DNA from: Strongylocentrotus purpuratus
Lineage: Eukaryota; Echinodermata; Echinoidea; Camarodonta; Strongylocentrotidae
Length of the DNA: 64,000 nucleotides
Assembly (NCBI RefSeq): GCF_000002235.5
Contig: NW_022145604.1
Location: forward strand, 1,995,339 to 2,059,338
Reading direction: 5' to 3'
Position 1 is the stretch's first letter, and every line of letters starts with the position of its first letter. The translations under genes and the position numbers were made by a program. The notes under the pieces are model-generated. The model was not told the DNA's origin, ran no database searches, and saw nothing but the letters and a program-made list of their open reading frames with translations. This document shows positions 37,701 to 48,688 of the stretch, one piece after another.

Positions 37701-39398
37701 AGAAAAGGTTGATCATCTAGCATATAAGTAGGCTATTGGTGTGTACTGCAAGGTTCTGAAATCATCAAAATGATAAGAAATTTGGCCCAGTCTTCGTAAA
37801 GTAACAAGCACTGTACACAGAAAGATGTATATGGGACTACGCACACATGCGCGACACGTGCGTTTATCTCTCACACAGCAATAGATAAACTAATTTACCA
37901 AATATATCAATTAATAGGCGGTTTCCCGGCAAAATTGTTATCATCATGTATTAGTCAAAACATACTCTTTCACATGATATGGTAATAAGAGCTTCCATTT
38001 CATTTTTTGAAATTGGGGCGTTTCCAATACTGCTCTTTACCTTTAAGTTGAAGTATACGATCGACCGAAATAATTTTCAGGCGAATGGCATCCCACGTTT
38101 CGGACCTTACAGTTTTCATGTCAGCTTATATTTTTCAGTTGAATGTAATGTATATGCTTTAATACATACTTTGTATATAATTATAGTAATAGACTGTAAA
38201 ATATTAGTGAGAGCAATACAAAGCGAATATGACTTTTGAAAAGTACAACAATCGATACAAAACCTGGGTTGCATTCTTCCCCAAACTCCGGGGGACCACT
38301 CAGAGGTTCCACTAGGCATCCAGCTAAGGGCTGAATCATTTTAGAATGAATTTGATATTTTTTCAGTTAACTTCAATGTGCTTTATATACATTGTACATA
38401 TAGAAATATACTGTAAAATATAAGTGAGAGCAATTTTTTTTGTCCCAAAAATTTGACCTATCGATATTTCGTTCCGTTGGGTGGGGGGGGGGGGGGGGGG
38501 GGTAGGAAAGGTCACCTTTTTTGGGGTCACCCATTAGCACAATTTTTGTTTAAATAAATATTTTTATCACAAAAAAAAATTGAGGGGGGGGGGGGGTCCT
38601 CCAAAACACACACACTGCGTACGCGCCTGGTGTTCTCCATGAATCTCACAGGGGTAGCTCAGATCAGGGTTCCTCGTAGAAATATAGCATACCTACAAAG
38701 CCTAAAACTTTTATAAGGACTTTGCATTTTTCAATCAAATTTTTAATTTGTTCAGTATTTTCATAATATTGGACATTTTAACTGAAAGCACTCTAGGACT
38801 ACTCTGTTTGATAAGAACAGATAACATGGACTTATTTTATTCCCTTTATCGATCAATATTGAAGGTAATGTTAGAAGGGGGAAAATGCTTTACATGGCTT
38901 ACGAGTAAGTTAAATAAAGAAATATAAATCAGTTATTGCAATTTGAAATACTTGAAATCATGAAAGCAAGTTCATATACTTGAAGACGTATTCGTTCGAG
39001 CTCCCATCGAGTTGTTATGTCTTAAAAATAATTATACCTCGGATTATTTGTCGCAAGTACCTTCTCAAACATGGAAACATTATGTTTCTCGCATTCAAGA
39101 GATATGTACGAGTTCTTTTCTATAATTGTAGTAAAATATAACGTGTCGAAAAGAAATGCTTATCACAAAATCACTGGTAAAAGAGGTTTCTGAATATATA
39201 CTGTTTGTAATCCAATTGATGGACGCATGAATTGTTAGCTGCATGAAAAACTATAAAACTGCCTGCCGTATATAGCCTTATTATACTTACATATTCAGCC
39301 AAGTAATTTATGATTGCTTCAGCAATTTCTGCCGAATAATGCGGTCGGTGTTTGAGATAATTGATAGCTACCTCTTTATCTTCAAAGAAACGATTCAT
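28764..39398 (-). CDS. Class I SAM-dependent methyltransferase, six exons, complete
   Basis: Small cytosolic-type methyltransferase of the family annotated as 'putative methyltransferase DDB_G0268948'; the substrate is unknown. Exons in coding order: 39291-39398, 33915-34075, 31907-32135, 31445-31542, 30415-30543, 28764-28866. All introns are GT-AG and phases join exactly, giving 275 residues and a TGA stop. The start MNRFFEDKE matches the usual family N-terminus; an ATG six codons upstream is less likely. Motif I DIGCGPGQ is at residues 46-53 and the acidic end of strand 2, GVDVS, at 67-71. PDSSVDLI (100-107) is the next core strand, and LKPNGCLAVLSF (129-140) is the post-core motif. There is no signal peptide or membrane segment. 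Introns carry fold-backs, MITEs, a LINE tail and a 1-kb inverted-repeat element. Expression cannot be judged from sequence, but no frame damage is seen. Confidence 0.9.
29301..30298. mobile_element. Fold-back element in methyltransferase intron 5
   Basis: AAACCCTTGTCAGTCGTTGT at the left pairs with ACAACGACTGACAAGGGTTT at the right. Inner arms TGTAGTCTAGTTATGGACC and GGTCCAGAACTAGACTA also pair around an inserted second element (29648-30170). Confidence 0.85.
29648..30170. mobile_element. Second inverted-repeat element nested in the first
   Basis: ATTCGCCGACTATAAGCGTA at the left is mirrored by TACGCTTATAGTCGGCGAAT at the right. Next to the left end is a hairpin (CCGAGTGATGGCGCG / CGCGCCATCACTCGG). 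The interior holds a (GT)n-like stretch and a G run near 29863-29881. Confidence 0.85.
30557..30690. repeat. (GA)n-rich tract with G runs
   Basis: Impure GAGAGA and GGGAGG repeats lie directly upstream of the acceptor of exon 5 (on the minus strand a CT-rich stretch some 15-150 bases before the exon). It could help define that acceptor. Confidence 0.85.
30695..31385 (-). mobile_element. LINE 3' fragment (reverse-transcriptase C-terminal tail)
   Basis: Minus-strand frames read KLQRIQNTATRLVSWASHIT and then, after a shift, YKILVLTFKTYHGIAPSYLS and FLWNNLPLQIRN. These are standard C-terminal blocks of CR1/L2-type LINE ORF2. It ends in a TAA-rich 3' tail near 30700. It lies in methyltransferase intron 4 in the same orientation as the gene. 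Confidence 0.85.
32621..32844. mobile_element. Fold-back element with ~100-bp arms
   Basis: CACTATGAATATGAC...AAAGCGGACAAAATATACAG at the left is mirrored to about 32844. The arms meet at AACAGGTG...CACCTGTT with a loop of about 13 bp. A second copy at 39578-40081 has an insertion. Confidence 0.9.
32850..33030 (+). repeat. Minisatellite, ~20-bp unit ACCAAAGGACCAATCCCTCT
   Basis: About eight degenerate copies of CAAAGGACCAATCCTTCTAC stand in tandem directly after the fold-back. The frame across them is not a gene. Confidence 0.85.
33605..33898. mobile_element. Palindromic MITE, TAAAGTTACGCATGAC arms
   Basis: TAAAGTTACGCATGACTTTA and its inverse TAAAGTCATGCGTAACTTTA mark the two arms, with ACGACTTGTATATGAAG / CATATACAAGTCATTCG inside. 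It ends 16 bp from the exon 2 donor of the methyltransferase. The outer right end GTTTCATAAAGC-like / ACACCCCC resembles other GTTTCAC-type MITEs here. Confidence 0.85.
34325..35342. mobile_element. 1.0-kb DNA transposon, perfect 22-bp inverted ends
   Basis: 34325-34346 (CAGGGGGCCGTTTCTCGAAA...) is the exact reverse complement of 35321-35342. Imperfect copies of the end motif occur inside (AACCGTTTCACAAAGCCATG near 34410 and GACGGCTTCGTGAAAC near 35249). No transposase is present and no clear target duplication was seen. Confidence 0.85.
35770..36065. repeat. Block of long G runs and T run
   Basis: At least six G runs of 8-18 bases are broken by single A bases (35770-35826, 35885-35896, 35980-36061), with a T run of about 24 near 35925-35947. 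The plus strand is strongly G-quadruplex-prone. The Pro/Gly-rich frames here are not genes. Confidence 0.9.
36072..36825. mobile_element. Two inverted fragments of the 'TTAAAGGTAAAGACC' MITE
   Basis: 36072-36232 matches the right half of the 15.4-kb copy (GATGATTCCAGAACCTTGCAG region). 36614-36825 matches the same half in the opposite orientation. Between them, about 36280-36600, is a separate repeat sharing CTCGAGATCACTGGAGCGAA (inverted) with 44.5 kb. Confidence 0.75.
37170..37295 (+). mobile_element. Second copy of the SINE-like element
   Basis: It shares ATGACCGGGGTAATAATA and CTGTAAAGCGCTT with 2330-2546 and ends in a CTATTATCATTA tail. It follows an (AT)n tract at 37132-37152. Confidence 0.55.
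37637..38046. mobile_element. MITE family 'TTAAAGGTAAAGACC', opposite orientation
   Basis: TTAAAGATAAAGACCAGT at the left and CTCTTTACCTTTAA at the right are inverted ends. The interior GTTGTGGAATCGACCAGAAA matches the inverse of the 15.4-kb copy. Confidence 0.85.
38455..38635. mobile_element. Partial G-run element ending GCGTACGCGCCTG
   Basis: G runs at about 38480-38502 and 38584-38596, ending in ACTGCGTACGCGCCTG, which is the right end seen at 14.1 kb. The left end is not recognisable. From 38640 to 39290 there is only methyltransferase intron with no other feature. Confidence 0.5.
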
Positions 39399-39577
39399 GA
39401 TGAATATGATGCACACTTCGATTGATTCAACTTCGCAAACTTGGTCAACGGTGTCTCAAAGCAATGAAAGCGATGGCCGCGGACAGTCTCAATGGTTCTC
39501 TTTACCTTTTCGGGTGAAGCTGTTACTCTGGTATCACGCGAAGATAAATGCACCCATGTGTGGAATCGAGGTTAAGA

Positions 39578-40081
39578 CACTATGAACATGACTGACAAAG
39601 AAAGCGGACAAAATATACAGTTCCTCAGGTAGACAAAGGTTGCGTTTATCTAGCAAATTTTGGCTAGAATCAGGTTTCTCAAACGTCTTTCAGGCAAATT
39701 TAGAAGTAGATAAACGCTAAGCCTTTTTCAAACGTCTTTAGATATGGGCACCAGAATCACGTTTCTGAGAGATCGATAAACGCAAAGCTGTTTTGAACCT
39801 CACATACAAATATGACCACCCAGGTGTTGTGTACAAGCATACGTGTGAAATTGACCTCCGAGAAACTGTCTGCTTACCGGGTCAAAACAGCTGGGCAGAC
39901 ACAAGGCCTTTATTTTGAATCGTGAAGGGTCGATAAACGCGACATCCCGCAAATCACGATCGTACAGTGGGGTTCGATAGTGGGGTACGATAATGTACAT
40001 ATCTAGTGGCAAGCCTAGATCACTGCTATTATGTAAAAATGTGTAGAACAGGTGAATATGCATGTGGCATATTCACCTGAT
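39578..40081. mobile_element. Second copy of the 32.6-kb fold-back, interrupted
   Basis: CACTATGAACATGACTGACA and the AACAGGTG...CACCTG centre match the 32.6-kb copy. About 370 bp between 39640 and 40018 are foreign. They start with TTGCGTTTATC, carry GATAAACGC words in the opposite orientation near 39775 and 39930, and have no counterpart in the intact copy. Confidence 0.7.
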
Positions 40082-40615
40082 AAGGATAATAGTATTTCAA
40101 TAGACAAAATCCAAACTGCATACTTTAGTTGTTGCCAGTTCAACAAACATTAGGGGTATTTCGCAATTCGTATTTTTCGTATTTTCTCTATGGCGTGGAG
40201 GGGCGGGGGGGGGGGGGGTTGGCATTTGAAAAATTGCGCCGACCAATATTTCGCTTAATGGGGGTAAGGAGCACTAAAATTTGTTTTCAATTTGAAAAAA
40301 GTGCCAACCAATATTTCGGGGGGGGGGGGGCCGGGTAGAAAGCACCTTGACCAGCCCAAGGGGGGATTTAAACCTCATACCCCCTAGATCCGCCCCTGAC
40401 ACGAATGAATCTTCGGTGAGTTTGTTTTCTTCCGATTATTGTTCCTGAACAATCACAACATGAATAGGGATATAACATGAATAATTGTTTTAAAACTTGA
40501 TGCTAAATTGTTGAAATTTGATAAAAAGCCGTTTTGTGGCTTGGTCGAGACAAGTTGTGCTAGTCGTGTAGTCCCGTCTGTACTGTATTGCGTGGAAGGG
40601 AACAGGCCATTTTCG

Positions 40616-40830
40616 TAATGTAATCAAATTTAATACATACGTCTTTGTGAAGTTCCTCAATACAAATGATTTCATTCACCTGTCTAGGATTCGCAATAGT
40701 CAGAACGCAAACTGCATGTATTAAGTGTGGCAACAACTAATGTATGCAGATTGGATTCTGTCTATTTAAATACTATTATTATTATTATCAGGTGAATGAA
40801 ATAGTTGTATCGAGGCACTTGATTCACTTG
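40616..40830. mobile_element. MITE related to 12226-12493
   Basis: AATACATACGTCTTTGTGAAG and TCGAGGCACTTGA bracket inverted internal blocks (GGCAACAACTAATGTATGCAG and CTGTCTATTTAAATAC). The region before it, 40190-40400, carries G runs and ends in GATCCGCCCCTG, another G-run element end. Confidence 0.65.
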
Positions 40831-41529
40831 GGGCGTCATTGAGAACGCCCGTAGATTTGGCCAAAACCCGTTCTAGATTTCAGGGCCTCAGCGGTCATCC
40901 AACTGTTACTATAGTAACTTCTCGATTTTGCACACGAACCGCAGATTCTAATTCCGCAATGAGTTTGCGAAAATTGCCTACTCTCTCGGTCGTTACCACA
41001 ACACGAATGGGCATTATGGGTTTAGGAGGGAGATGGGAAGGGGGTGTTATTAACACAGATCTAAGGGGGTAAACCAATCGTCAATCTGTTTACTTTTTTC
41101 TATGACCTATGTATTAAAACAAAAAATCTTATAAATGATAAAGCGAATCTTCTTTTGGACTATTTATTGCAATCCCTTTACCACGCAGTTCACAATCCGT
41201 CATGCGACTTTCTATAGATAATTCTACAGCAAGTCACCGTCATGTACATTTTTTTTTATCGCTCTTGAAAGTCAAATAGCCCTTTCATTTCATTTTAGAA
41301 ATAAACTCTTATACATTCCTTGATATTTAAATTGCGCTGCCCCTATTGTGTCCTCTTTTTAAAGAGCACAACAGAGCCCTCAGATTAGGCAGCAAGTAGC
41401 AAAACAAACCCGTAACACTGGACACAACATTCAATGGGATGATGCCCACATCATTGAGTTTGAAACGCACTTCTGGTAAAGAATGGTAGAAGAAGCATCT
41501 GCATAAAAGGATGAATCCTTCACTGAATA

Positions 41530-41590
41530 GGGATTCTTGCCACTGGCGTACTGGTGGGGGGGGGGGGCGCCAGCCCCCCCCCCCCCAAAT
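41530..41590. repeat. Short G/C-run hairpin
   Basis: CCACTGGCGTACTGG is followed by a G run, CGCCAG and a C run, forming a hairpin. It is probably a deletion form of the G-run MITE family. The upstream stretch 41330-41525 shares CTTCACTGAATAGGGATTCT with 44.5 kb. Confidence 0.65.
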
Positions 41591-42329
41591 CAAATTGAAC
41601 CATGACTTATTTTCAATTCCATATACAAGTGATGTATAAATGTTCGTGATATCACATGATTTTCAACAAAATGCGCGTTTCTCCATTTTTGTTGCAAACT
41701 GACACATTCCCAAATAGCCAGGAAGAGCATATGTTTGTTATAGTCACTAATAAGGGGGCTTATAGTGGCCACTAACAGTAGTATTTTGTTTTAGTAAAAC
41801 ACTAGTAAAAAAAATCCTTTCCAGAAGCTCCTGTGACAAGCACTGCCGGGAGATAACATGCGACCCACCACTCGGGCTGAGCATGCACAGATTTGCGAAC
41901 GAGCGTTCCATACTTACATCATGTAACACTGCACATGTACGTTTAAGGGGGACCCCCACACTCAGTGTTATTTAGGGTACGCATAATTATGCTCGTACCC
42001 TCTTTTGAAAGCACCCCATATCTGAGGACTGCCAACATTTCCGACCCCCCCCCCCCCTTTCGCGGGCTTTTCGCGGGCTTTTCCTGCCTTGGAGACCCCC
42101 CCCCCCCTAAATCAGGAAAAATGCTCAATGTACCCTCCTAAATTCGGAATAATTTCCCAGGAGTCCAAAGAGATGAGAGAGAAAAGTCAAATACACCCCT
42201 TTTTTTTTTACAAATCTCGGGCCGGACTTTGTCGCACGAAAAGTACCCCTTTACCGGACATTTTGGCAACACGCATGCGGTCATTCCGACCTCTGAGTGG
42301 GGGGGGGGGGGGCGGGTAAGGGGCCCAGT

Positions 42330-43925
42330 CGGGAAGTTGAATTCAGACAAGATTAAGAGTAGAGAACGGTACAACTAATCGTCTTCTTTCTCAAATAATT
42401 TAATGAAACGGCAAAGCTTCCGAATTTCGCGGGGGAGGGGGCAACTGAATTCAGACTTGGATTAAGAGTCGAAAACGGTACAACGAATCGTCTTCTTTCT
42501 CTAATAATTTAATGAAACGCGAAAATGATTTCAGAAAAGGATAAAAAGTAATAATTAAATTAAACGACAAAGCTTCCGCATTTCGGGTGGGGGGGGGGGG
42601 GAACTGAATTCAGACAAGGACACGATCGAATCGTCTTCTTTCTCTAATAATTTAATTAAACTTGAAAGCGTCCGCGTTTTACGCGGGATGGGCGAAAATG
42701 ATTTTAGACAATGATTAATAGTAATACTTTATTGAAACGTCAAAGCTTCCGCGCTTTGCGCAGAAGGAGGTGAAACGAAATTCAGACAAGGATTAAGAGT
42801 CCAGAACGGTTCAATGAATCGTTTTCTCTCTCTAATAATTAAATGAAACGTCATAGCTTCCGCGCTTCGCGCGGGAGGGCCGAAACAAGAATTAAGAGTG
42901 GAGAACGGTACAACGGATCGTCTTGTTTCTCTAATAATTTAATGAACCGCGGAAGAGGAAAAACTGAATTCAGAAGGAGGTGAAACGAAATTCAGACAAG
43001 GATTAAGAGTCCAGAACGGTTCAATGAATCGTTTTCTCTCTCTAATAATTAAATGAAACGTCATAGCTTCCGCGCTTCGCGCGGGAGGGCCGAAACAAGA
43101 ATTAAGAGTGGAGAACGGTACAACGGATCGTCTTGTTTCTCTAATAATTTAATGAAGCGCGGAAGAGGAAAAACTGAATTCAGACAAGGACACGATACAA
43201 CGAATCATCTTCTTTCTCTAATAATTTAATGAAACGTTAAAGCTTTCGCGCGGAATGGGCGAAAACGAATTCAAACAAGGGTTAAGAGTAATAATTTAAT
43301 GAAACATCAAAGTTTCCGCGCTTTGCGCGGGAGGGGGGGGGCAAACTGATTTCAGACAAGGATTAAGAGTCGGGACCGGTACAATGAATCGTCTTCTTTC
43401 TCTAATAATTAAATGAAACGTCATAGCTTCCGCGCTTCGCGCGGAAGGGGCGAAACAAGAATTAAGAGTCGAGAACGGTACAACGAATCGTCTACTATTT
43501 CTAAAAATTTAATGAAGTGTCAAATCTTCAGCGCTTCGCGCGTAAGGGGGAAAACTGAATTCAGACAAGAACACGATACAACGAATCGTCTTCTTTCTCT
43601 AATCATTTATGAAATGTGAAAGCTTCCGCGCTTCGCGCGGAATGGGCGAAAATGAATTCAGACAAGATTTAAGAGTAATAATTTAATGAAGCGTCAAAGC
43701 TTTCGCTCTTTGCGCGGGATGGGCGAAAAAGAATTCAGACAAGGATTAAGAGTAATAATTGAATGAAACGCAAAGCTTTCGCGCTTCGCGCGTGAGGGGG
43801 GGGGGGGAACTGTATTCAGACAAGGATTGAGAGTCGAGAACGGTACAACGGATCGTCTTCTTTCTCTAATAATTTAAGAAGTGTCAAAGCTACCGCGCTT
43901 CACGCGAGAGGGGGTGGGGGAACTA
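42330..43925 (-). repeat. Satellite array, ~115-bp unit, about 14 copies
   Basis: Each unit carries GAATTCAGACAAGGATTAAG, GAACGGTACAACGAATCGTC, CTAATAATTTAATGAAACG and CTTCCGCGCTTCGCGCG followed by a G run. It is the reverse complement of the unit at 6640-7065. One segment of about 230 bp (around 42770-42960) is duplicated exactly next to itself. A single unit-like fragment also lies at 24316-24360. Confidence 0.9.
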
Positions 43926-44449
43926 AATAATAACTTAGTTCCTGGCCCCGGTTTTATAGGGTTAAATTTGTAGACATTTGGACATTGGGCATTAATATAT
44001 TTGTCGGTAATTGATGGCCTGAAAATGCGTCTAATTTGGTTCTAAAATTGCAAATGCTTCTTACTCTGGGAGGGGGTCAGAACCCCCTCCCAGACCCATC
44101 CCGCTTGGTTGCTCTGCTCCCTCGCCGCTAAAGCCTCGTTCTGTCGCTTCATCGTTTCACATAAGTATACTTCACCCCATGCCATTTTGTGCCCCCCCCC
44201 CTCCCACGTAAGAAATTTCTGGATCCGCCACTGATGCCCATACCCATTAGACCCTACTTTGAGAACTGTTCAGCGGGGCCTGCATGTTAGAGTGGGGTGA
44301 TGCGGATTTTTTTTTCGTCAGCCCCCCCCCCCCCCCAAAAAAAAAAAACGTTTTTGCTTATTACGCCACTGATTCTTGCTATACACTTTTACCTGATAAT
44401 AAAAGATCCACGGGCGTGGTTGTTAAAAGCTTAAACTACATTAAACTCC

Positions 44450-44655
44450 AATTTTGCAGGGGGAGAGCCTTTGTCGGGAGTCTTTAATAATAAAAGGGAT
44501 AAACCCTTCACTGAATAGGGATTCTTGCTTTATGTTACCTTTCTTCGCTCCAGTGATCTCGAGGCAGCAGACAGCAAGAAATTGTGTAAATAATTTGCTG
44601 TTGCCGGGAGTCTTGCATGGGGCGGAGCCCCAGAAAGTTCTTGAACTTTAATTTT
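44450..44655. repeat. Dispersed repeat module shared with 36.3-37.1 and 41.3-41.5 kb
   Basis: It contains CTTCACTGAATAGGGATTCTTGC (also near 41.5 kb), TCGCTCCAGTGATCTCGAG (inverse near 36.5 kb) and GGGGCGGAGCCCCAG (inverse near 37.04 kb). The type is unknown. The preceding 43926-44345 holds C runs and a GGATCCGCCACTG element end near 44221. From 44656 to 45236 nothing is supported. Confidence 0.6.
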
Positions 44656-45236
44656 TTTAGGAAATTCCAAATAGTCGTGATGAGCGATAGAAATTGTAAT
44701 TTCCTCCTTGAGAGTTACATAACCCCTTTCATTTCATTTTAGAATTTAACCTCTCTTTTTCTCTTAAAGACAATTTCATATAACTTCTGTTTTCGTATTG
44801 TTGTACTTTCGTCCGCAGACTACTTAAAGGTGAAATTCAAAGAAGATCACAAATAAGTCAACTAATGTATCACTAGAAACTGGTAAGCTAACAGATGGCC
44901 ATCGTACAAGTTTTAGGTCAACTTCATATAGGGTGATTTATAAAAATACAAATACAACCACCTCCATAGCAGCTGGGATATACGAGAGATTCGCCGGAAA
45001 AATAACGATGTTTTAATGACGTCACTATATGGACCAACACTGCCCAAGCAGACGACATCCCATAGAGAATGAACATATTTACAAAGCTATTATTTCACAA
45101 ATTATAATGAGTTTAGTGTATATAACTGTAATGGCATGTCAAACCATTCAAAGGGGGATATGACCCGATTCTGATAACTAAAATCTTTTGCTTGTAAATA
45201 CACAGGATAGGGGTTAATTAACAATCAAAGAAACCA

Positions 45237-46108
45237 GGGGCGGTATTCTGAACATTGTTGTAAGTATTGTGTTATCTTTTGTTGTATCTTCCAGAGATAA
45301 CACAGCGCTAATATTGTTGTAAGTTGGTATTCTGAACATTGTTTTATCCCTGTGTTATCTCTTGAAGGACCGCCTCTATCTTATCTTTGACCATTGATGA
45401 CACGCCCATTTTTATGGACCCTACCAATCAAAATCTATTTATATAAGCATGATAAGTAGATCAACCAATAGGAATACTTTATGCCATATCTGAAGATGCG
45501 CCTAGCGCATACTAATCTTGGGCGTAATTAGTTATTTGAGCACTTATTACGCGCGTAATCATTATGCGCTGTTGAATGTGGATCATGAAGACAAATCACG
45601 CTTTCACTATATTGGTTAAGATGAGAGCATTAAAATAGTCCTATCCTAGCATGTAATATCTTAGAAAGTTCTCATCTGTGATTTTTCCGGTCAACACACA
45701 ATCTTCTTCTAACTCGTCTATTGGCACGAAGTTGGTTCTGGGCAAAAAATATTGCCGCCATTATATCACCACGAAAGATACAACAACCCCCTACCTGTTG
45801 TAAATATTGTTGTAAATACCATGCAAGATAAGATAAGATAAAAGATACAACAACTTTCAGAATACCAATTATCTCGACATATTATCTCCCGTGCGCATAT
45901 GCAAATGAGAATTAAATGCCACTTTATTAATAATACGCACAATTACAAGCGCACCAAAGTATGAGCGCAGGCGCGGCCAATAAGATGAGAGAAAAGATAC
46001 AACAAAAGATAACACAAAAGTTACAACAATGTTCAGAATACCAACTTTATCTTATCTTCAAAGATACAACAATATTAGAGATAACACAGGGTTCAGAATA
46101 CCGCCCCC
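45237..46108. mobile_element. 870-bp MITE, GCGGTATTCTGAAC ends
   Basis: GGGGCGGTATTCTGAAC at the left and GTTCAGAATACCGCCCCC at the right are inverted. The motif GGTATTCTGAACATTG recurs just inside both ends, and ATTGTTGTAAGT/GATACAACAA words are repeated throughout. No transposase is present. Confidence 0.85.
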
Positions 46109-46705
46109 GACTTTCAAATTGAAAACCCCCGGAATGATATTAAAGACGGCATGTGTTCCCTCTTGAAACGCCGAACATACCCCGGTGTGTGCAGCTGAAT
46201 ATACAATGGCGTCTTATTTCGTTTACAGGCGACAGATTCCTTTATATTTGTATCGCTGCATTTGTCATCAAAATAAACCCATGCGCGGGGATTAGAGTGA
46301 GGTAATAGATTATACATTTAGCCTGACGGTAGTGAAGTAAGAGAAAGAACTCGAGAGAAGATGAAAACACAGGAACTGAAAATGTGTGAGATGTCATGAG
46401 ACATCGTCTGCTTGTGCAAGTCATGTCCATACTGTGATCTCACACATCTCAGCAGCGTTCGGAGAGCTCTTCAGGTGCTATGCCGGGGCTGTATTTAAGC
46501 GTTTTGTAATTTATAATAATCATTACTTCGGATGTTTCCAAGCATTGAATTTTGATAACCTAGTCGAATTAAAGTTTCAACTTTGCAATAATGAAAATAA
46601 AGTTAGATTTTAAAACCAATGAATATCTACTTTAAGCACATGTCGAGCCAACTCAGTCGGAAATGTAATATGTAGGCCTAAGTGTAAAGTTAAGTTTCAT
46701 GTTCT

Positions 46706-46815
46706 TCCTTTTTTCTTTCTTTCTTTCTTTCTCTCCCTCTCTCTATCTCTTTTCTTTTCCTCTATCGTCTTTTTTAAAAACATTATTCTTTCTTTTCTTC
46801 TCATTTTTCTGTGTG
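46706..46815. repeat. Pyrimidine-rich CTTT/CTCT tract
   Basis: About 100 bp of TTTC and CTCT repeats. In 46109-47560 no gene or other element is supported; the short frames match nothing known. Confidence 0.7.
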
Positions 46816-47567
46816 TGACATGCGTTACGCGTACGTCTATCAATGTCTTAATATAGTAGATTTACATTTTGATGTTTCCCTTTGTAGGTGCACCTTATAT
46901 TCCAGAAAGTGCCCTATTTTGATGGTGCCCCCCCCCCCCATGTATTGATCTCGATAAAAATAACTTTCTCATTAATTCTATTTCCAATATATCTAATACT
47001 TGCACTAATCTCCAATTTAAAAAAAAATCGTCTACACTCTCTCAAGATAATGCAAGGCTATCTCGCGAGTAATCTCTCAATTTCTAGCTTCCTGCTTTCC
47101 TCATCTCCCAGTCTCCCTTGCTTTAATATTCCTCGTTACTTCCTTCCAATTGAACTCCAACTTAATTGATGTTATACACTGTATCTACTCTTCAACTACA
47201 GGTAGATGCAAATGTTACTCAAAATCCATTATATAAATCACACTCAGGATACAGCCAATTGACGAGAATTGCTTCAATCTATATTTTACATGTATCATTA
47301 ATATATGGTTTTACAATGGCTATGGTGATGAGTTGTAGGTAACATGTTGATGTGTTTGTTAAAATGTATTACCATGGTGCACCTTCTTGGTTACAAAAAA
47401 ATATGTGTATGTATTAACGTAAGTTCGTGCCTTTACATATCACAGTAGAAATCAATGTTTATATTTGATGCAGAATAATATTAATATTTGGAGATTAGAA
47501 ACACAAACAGTTTCCATAACCGTTCAGGTTTTTCAAGAAAAAGTTAAGCAAACTTTCTCCTGGATGT

Positions 47568-47696
47568 AAATTCACACTAGCGTATAGCACTAGCGAGCTC
47601 TCCGATCCAGGCTAGACTTTTCGCGAGCGGTTTCATTGGAATTTTAAGCGGTTTCATTGGAATTAATCGAGAAATTCCCCTCGCTAGCGTGTAAAT
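47568..47696. mobile_element. Short MITE, TTCACACTAGCG / CGCTAGCGTGTAA ends
   Basis: The ends are inverted with slight mismatch. Inside, GCGGTTTCATTGGAATT is repeated in tandem. Confidence 0.6.
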
Positions 47697-47989
47697 AAAA
47701 AATACGCCGGCCGGCCATACGTAAATGGCAGCGACGGTAACGATGGATTAGGAGGAAGGGGTGCATACGTGAACTGCAAGCGTATTGGGGATGATCATAC
47801 TATCATTTTAGAGTGTGCAATCTGGGTCGGAATCCAGCATAATATATTTATAAAAAAGAGGTTCACATAAAAGCACTCATGATAAAGCCGCGCCCGGCCC
47901 CTACAACATCATTTTGGATTTTCAGATGATGGGGCGGGTGGCAGGGGTAGGGGGCAAAGTTCGCCCCACTCTTCAAGTACCCCCCCCCC

Positions 47990-48640
47990 CCCCAAAGGGC
48001 CACTTTTACTTTGTAAAGAAGTGCCCTTTCCCCCTTTTTAACTCGGATAAGCGCACATGTCATCAACACATGTGCCCCCTTTCCTATCTGATAAGGGCTA
48101 TTTAGAAAAATGAGGCCCTTCAAAATTAAAAAGTGTCCCTTTTCATCTCTGGTAAATTACCATTTTCATATATGAGAAGTTAATTCTTTTCACTTCAGTG
48201 CGCTCTTCACCTCCGATAATTGCCCCTATTCAAATCTGAGAGATGCTCGTTTTACTTTGAAAAGTACCCCTTCCCCTCCTGATAAGTACTCTTTTCATCT
48301 ATGATGGGTGCCCATTTTCACCTTTGCTAACTGCCCTTTTATTTTGAATCGTGCCCCTTTTCCTTTCTAATAAGGGACCTATCCCCTTTTCATAAATGCC
48401 CCTTTTCACCTCTGATAAATCAATTTCTGATGGATGCCCCTTTTCCGTCAACAAATGCCCATTTCCCATACTCATAAGTGCCCTATCTCATTTCTGGTGA
48501 GTGCCTCCTTTCAGGTGTAAGAAGTGCCCCGTTTGAACCTTTGATAATTACTCTTTGTACCTTGACACATGCTCCTTTTCTTTTCTAATAAGTGTCTTTA
48601 TCCCTTTCGATATGTGTCCCCTTAACCTCTCATCATCAGG
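47990..48640 (+). repeat. Degenerate minisatellite 'GTGCCCCTTTTCACCTCTGATAA'
   Basis: More than 20 diverged units of about 25-30 bp. It is the same family as 26719-27025 and 27591-28640 and is interrupted at the end by the hAT-like mini element 48637-48688. Confidence 0.85.
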
Positions 48641-48688
48641 CACGTAGCCACGGGGGGGGGGGGGGGGGGGCACGTGCCCCCTAACCTG
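48637..48688. mobile_element. 52-bp deletion form of the hAT-like G-run MITE
   Basis: It starts CAGGCACGTAGCCACG and ends CCTAACCTG. It is flanked by the direct repeat CTCATCAT (48629-48636 and 48689-48696), an 8-bp target duplication. The left end is identical to that of 22553-22729. Confidence 0.8.

Noticed and set aside
42330..43925. CRISPR-like array
   Set aside because: Units of about 115 bp are contiguous without unique spacers, and the genome is eukaryotic; it is a satellite.
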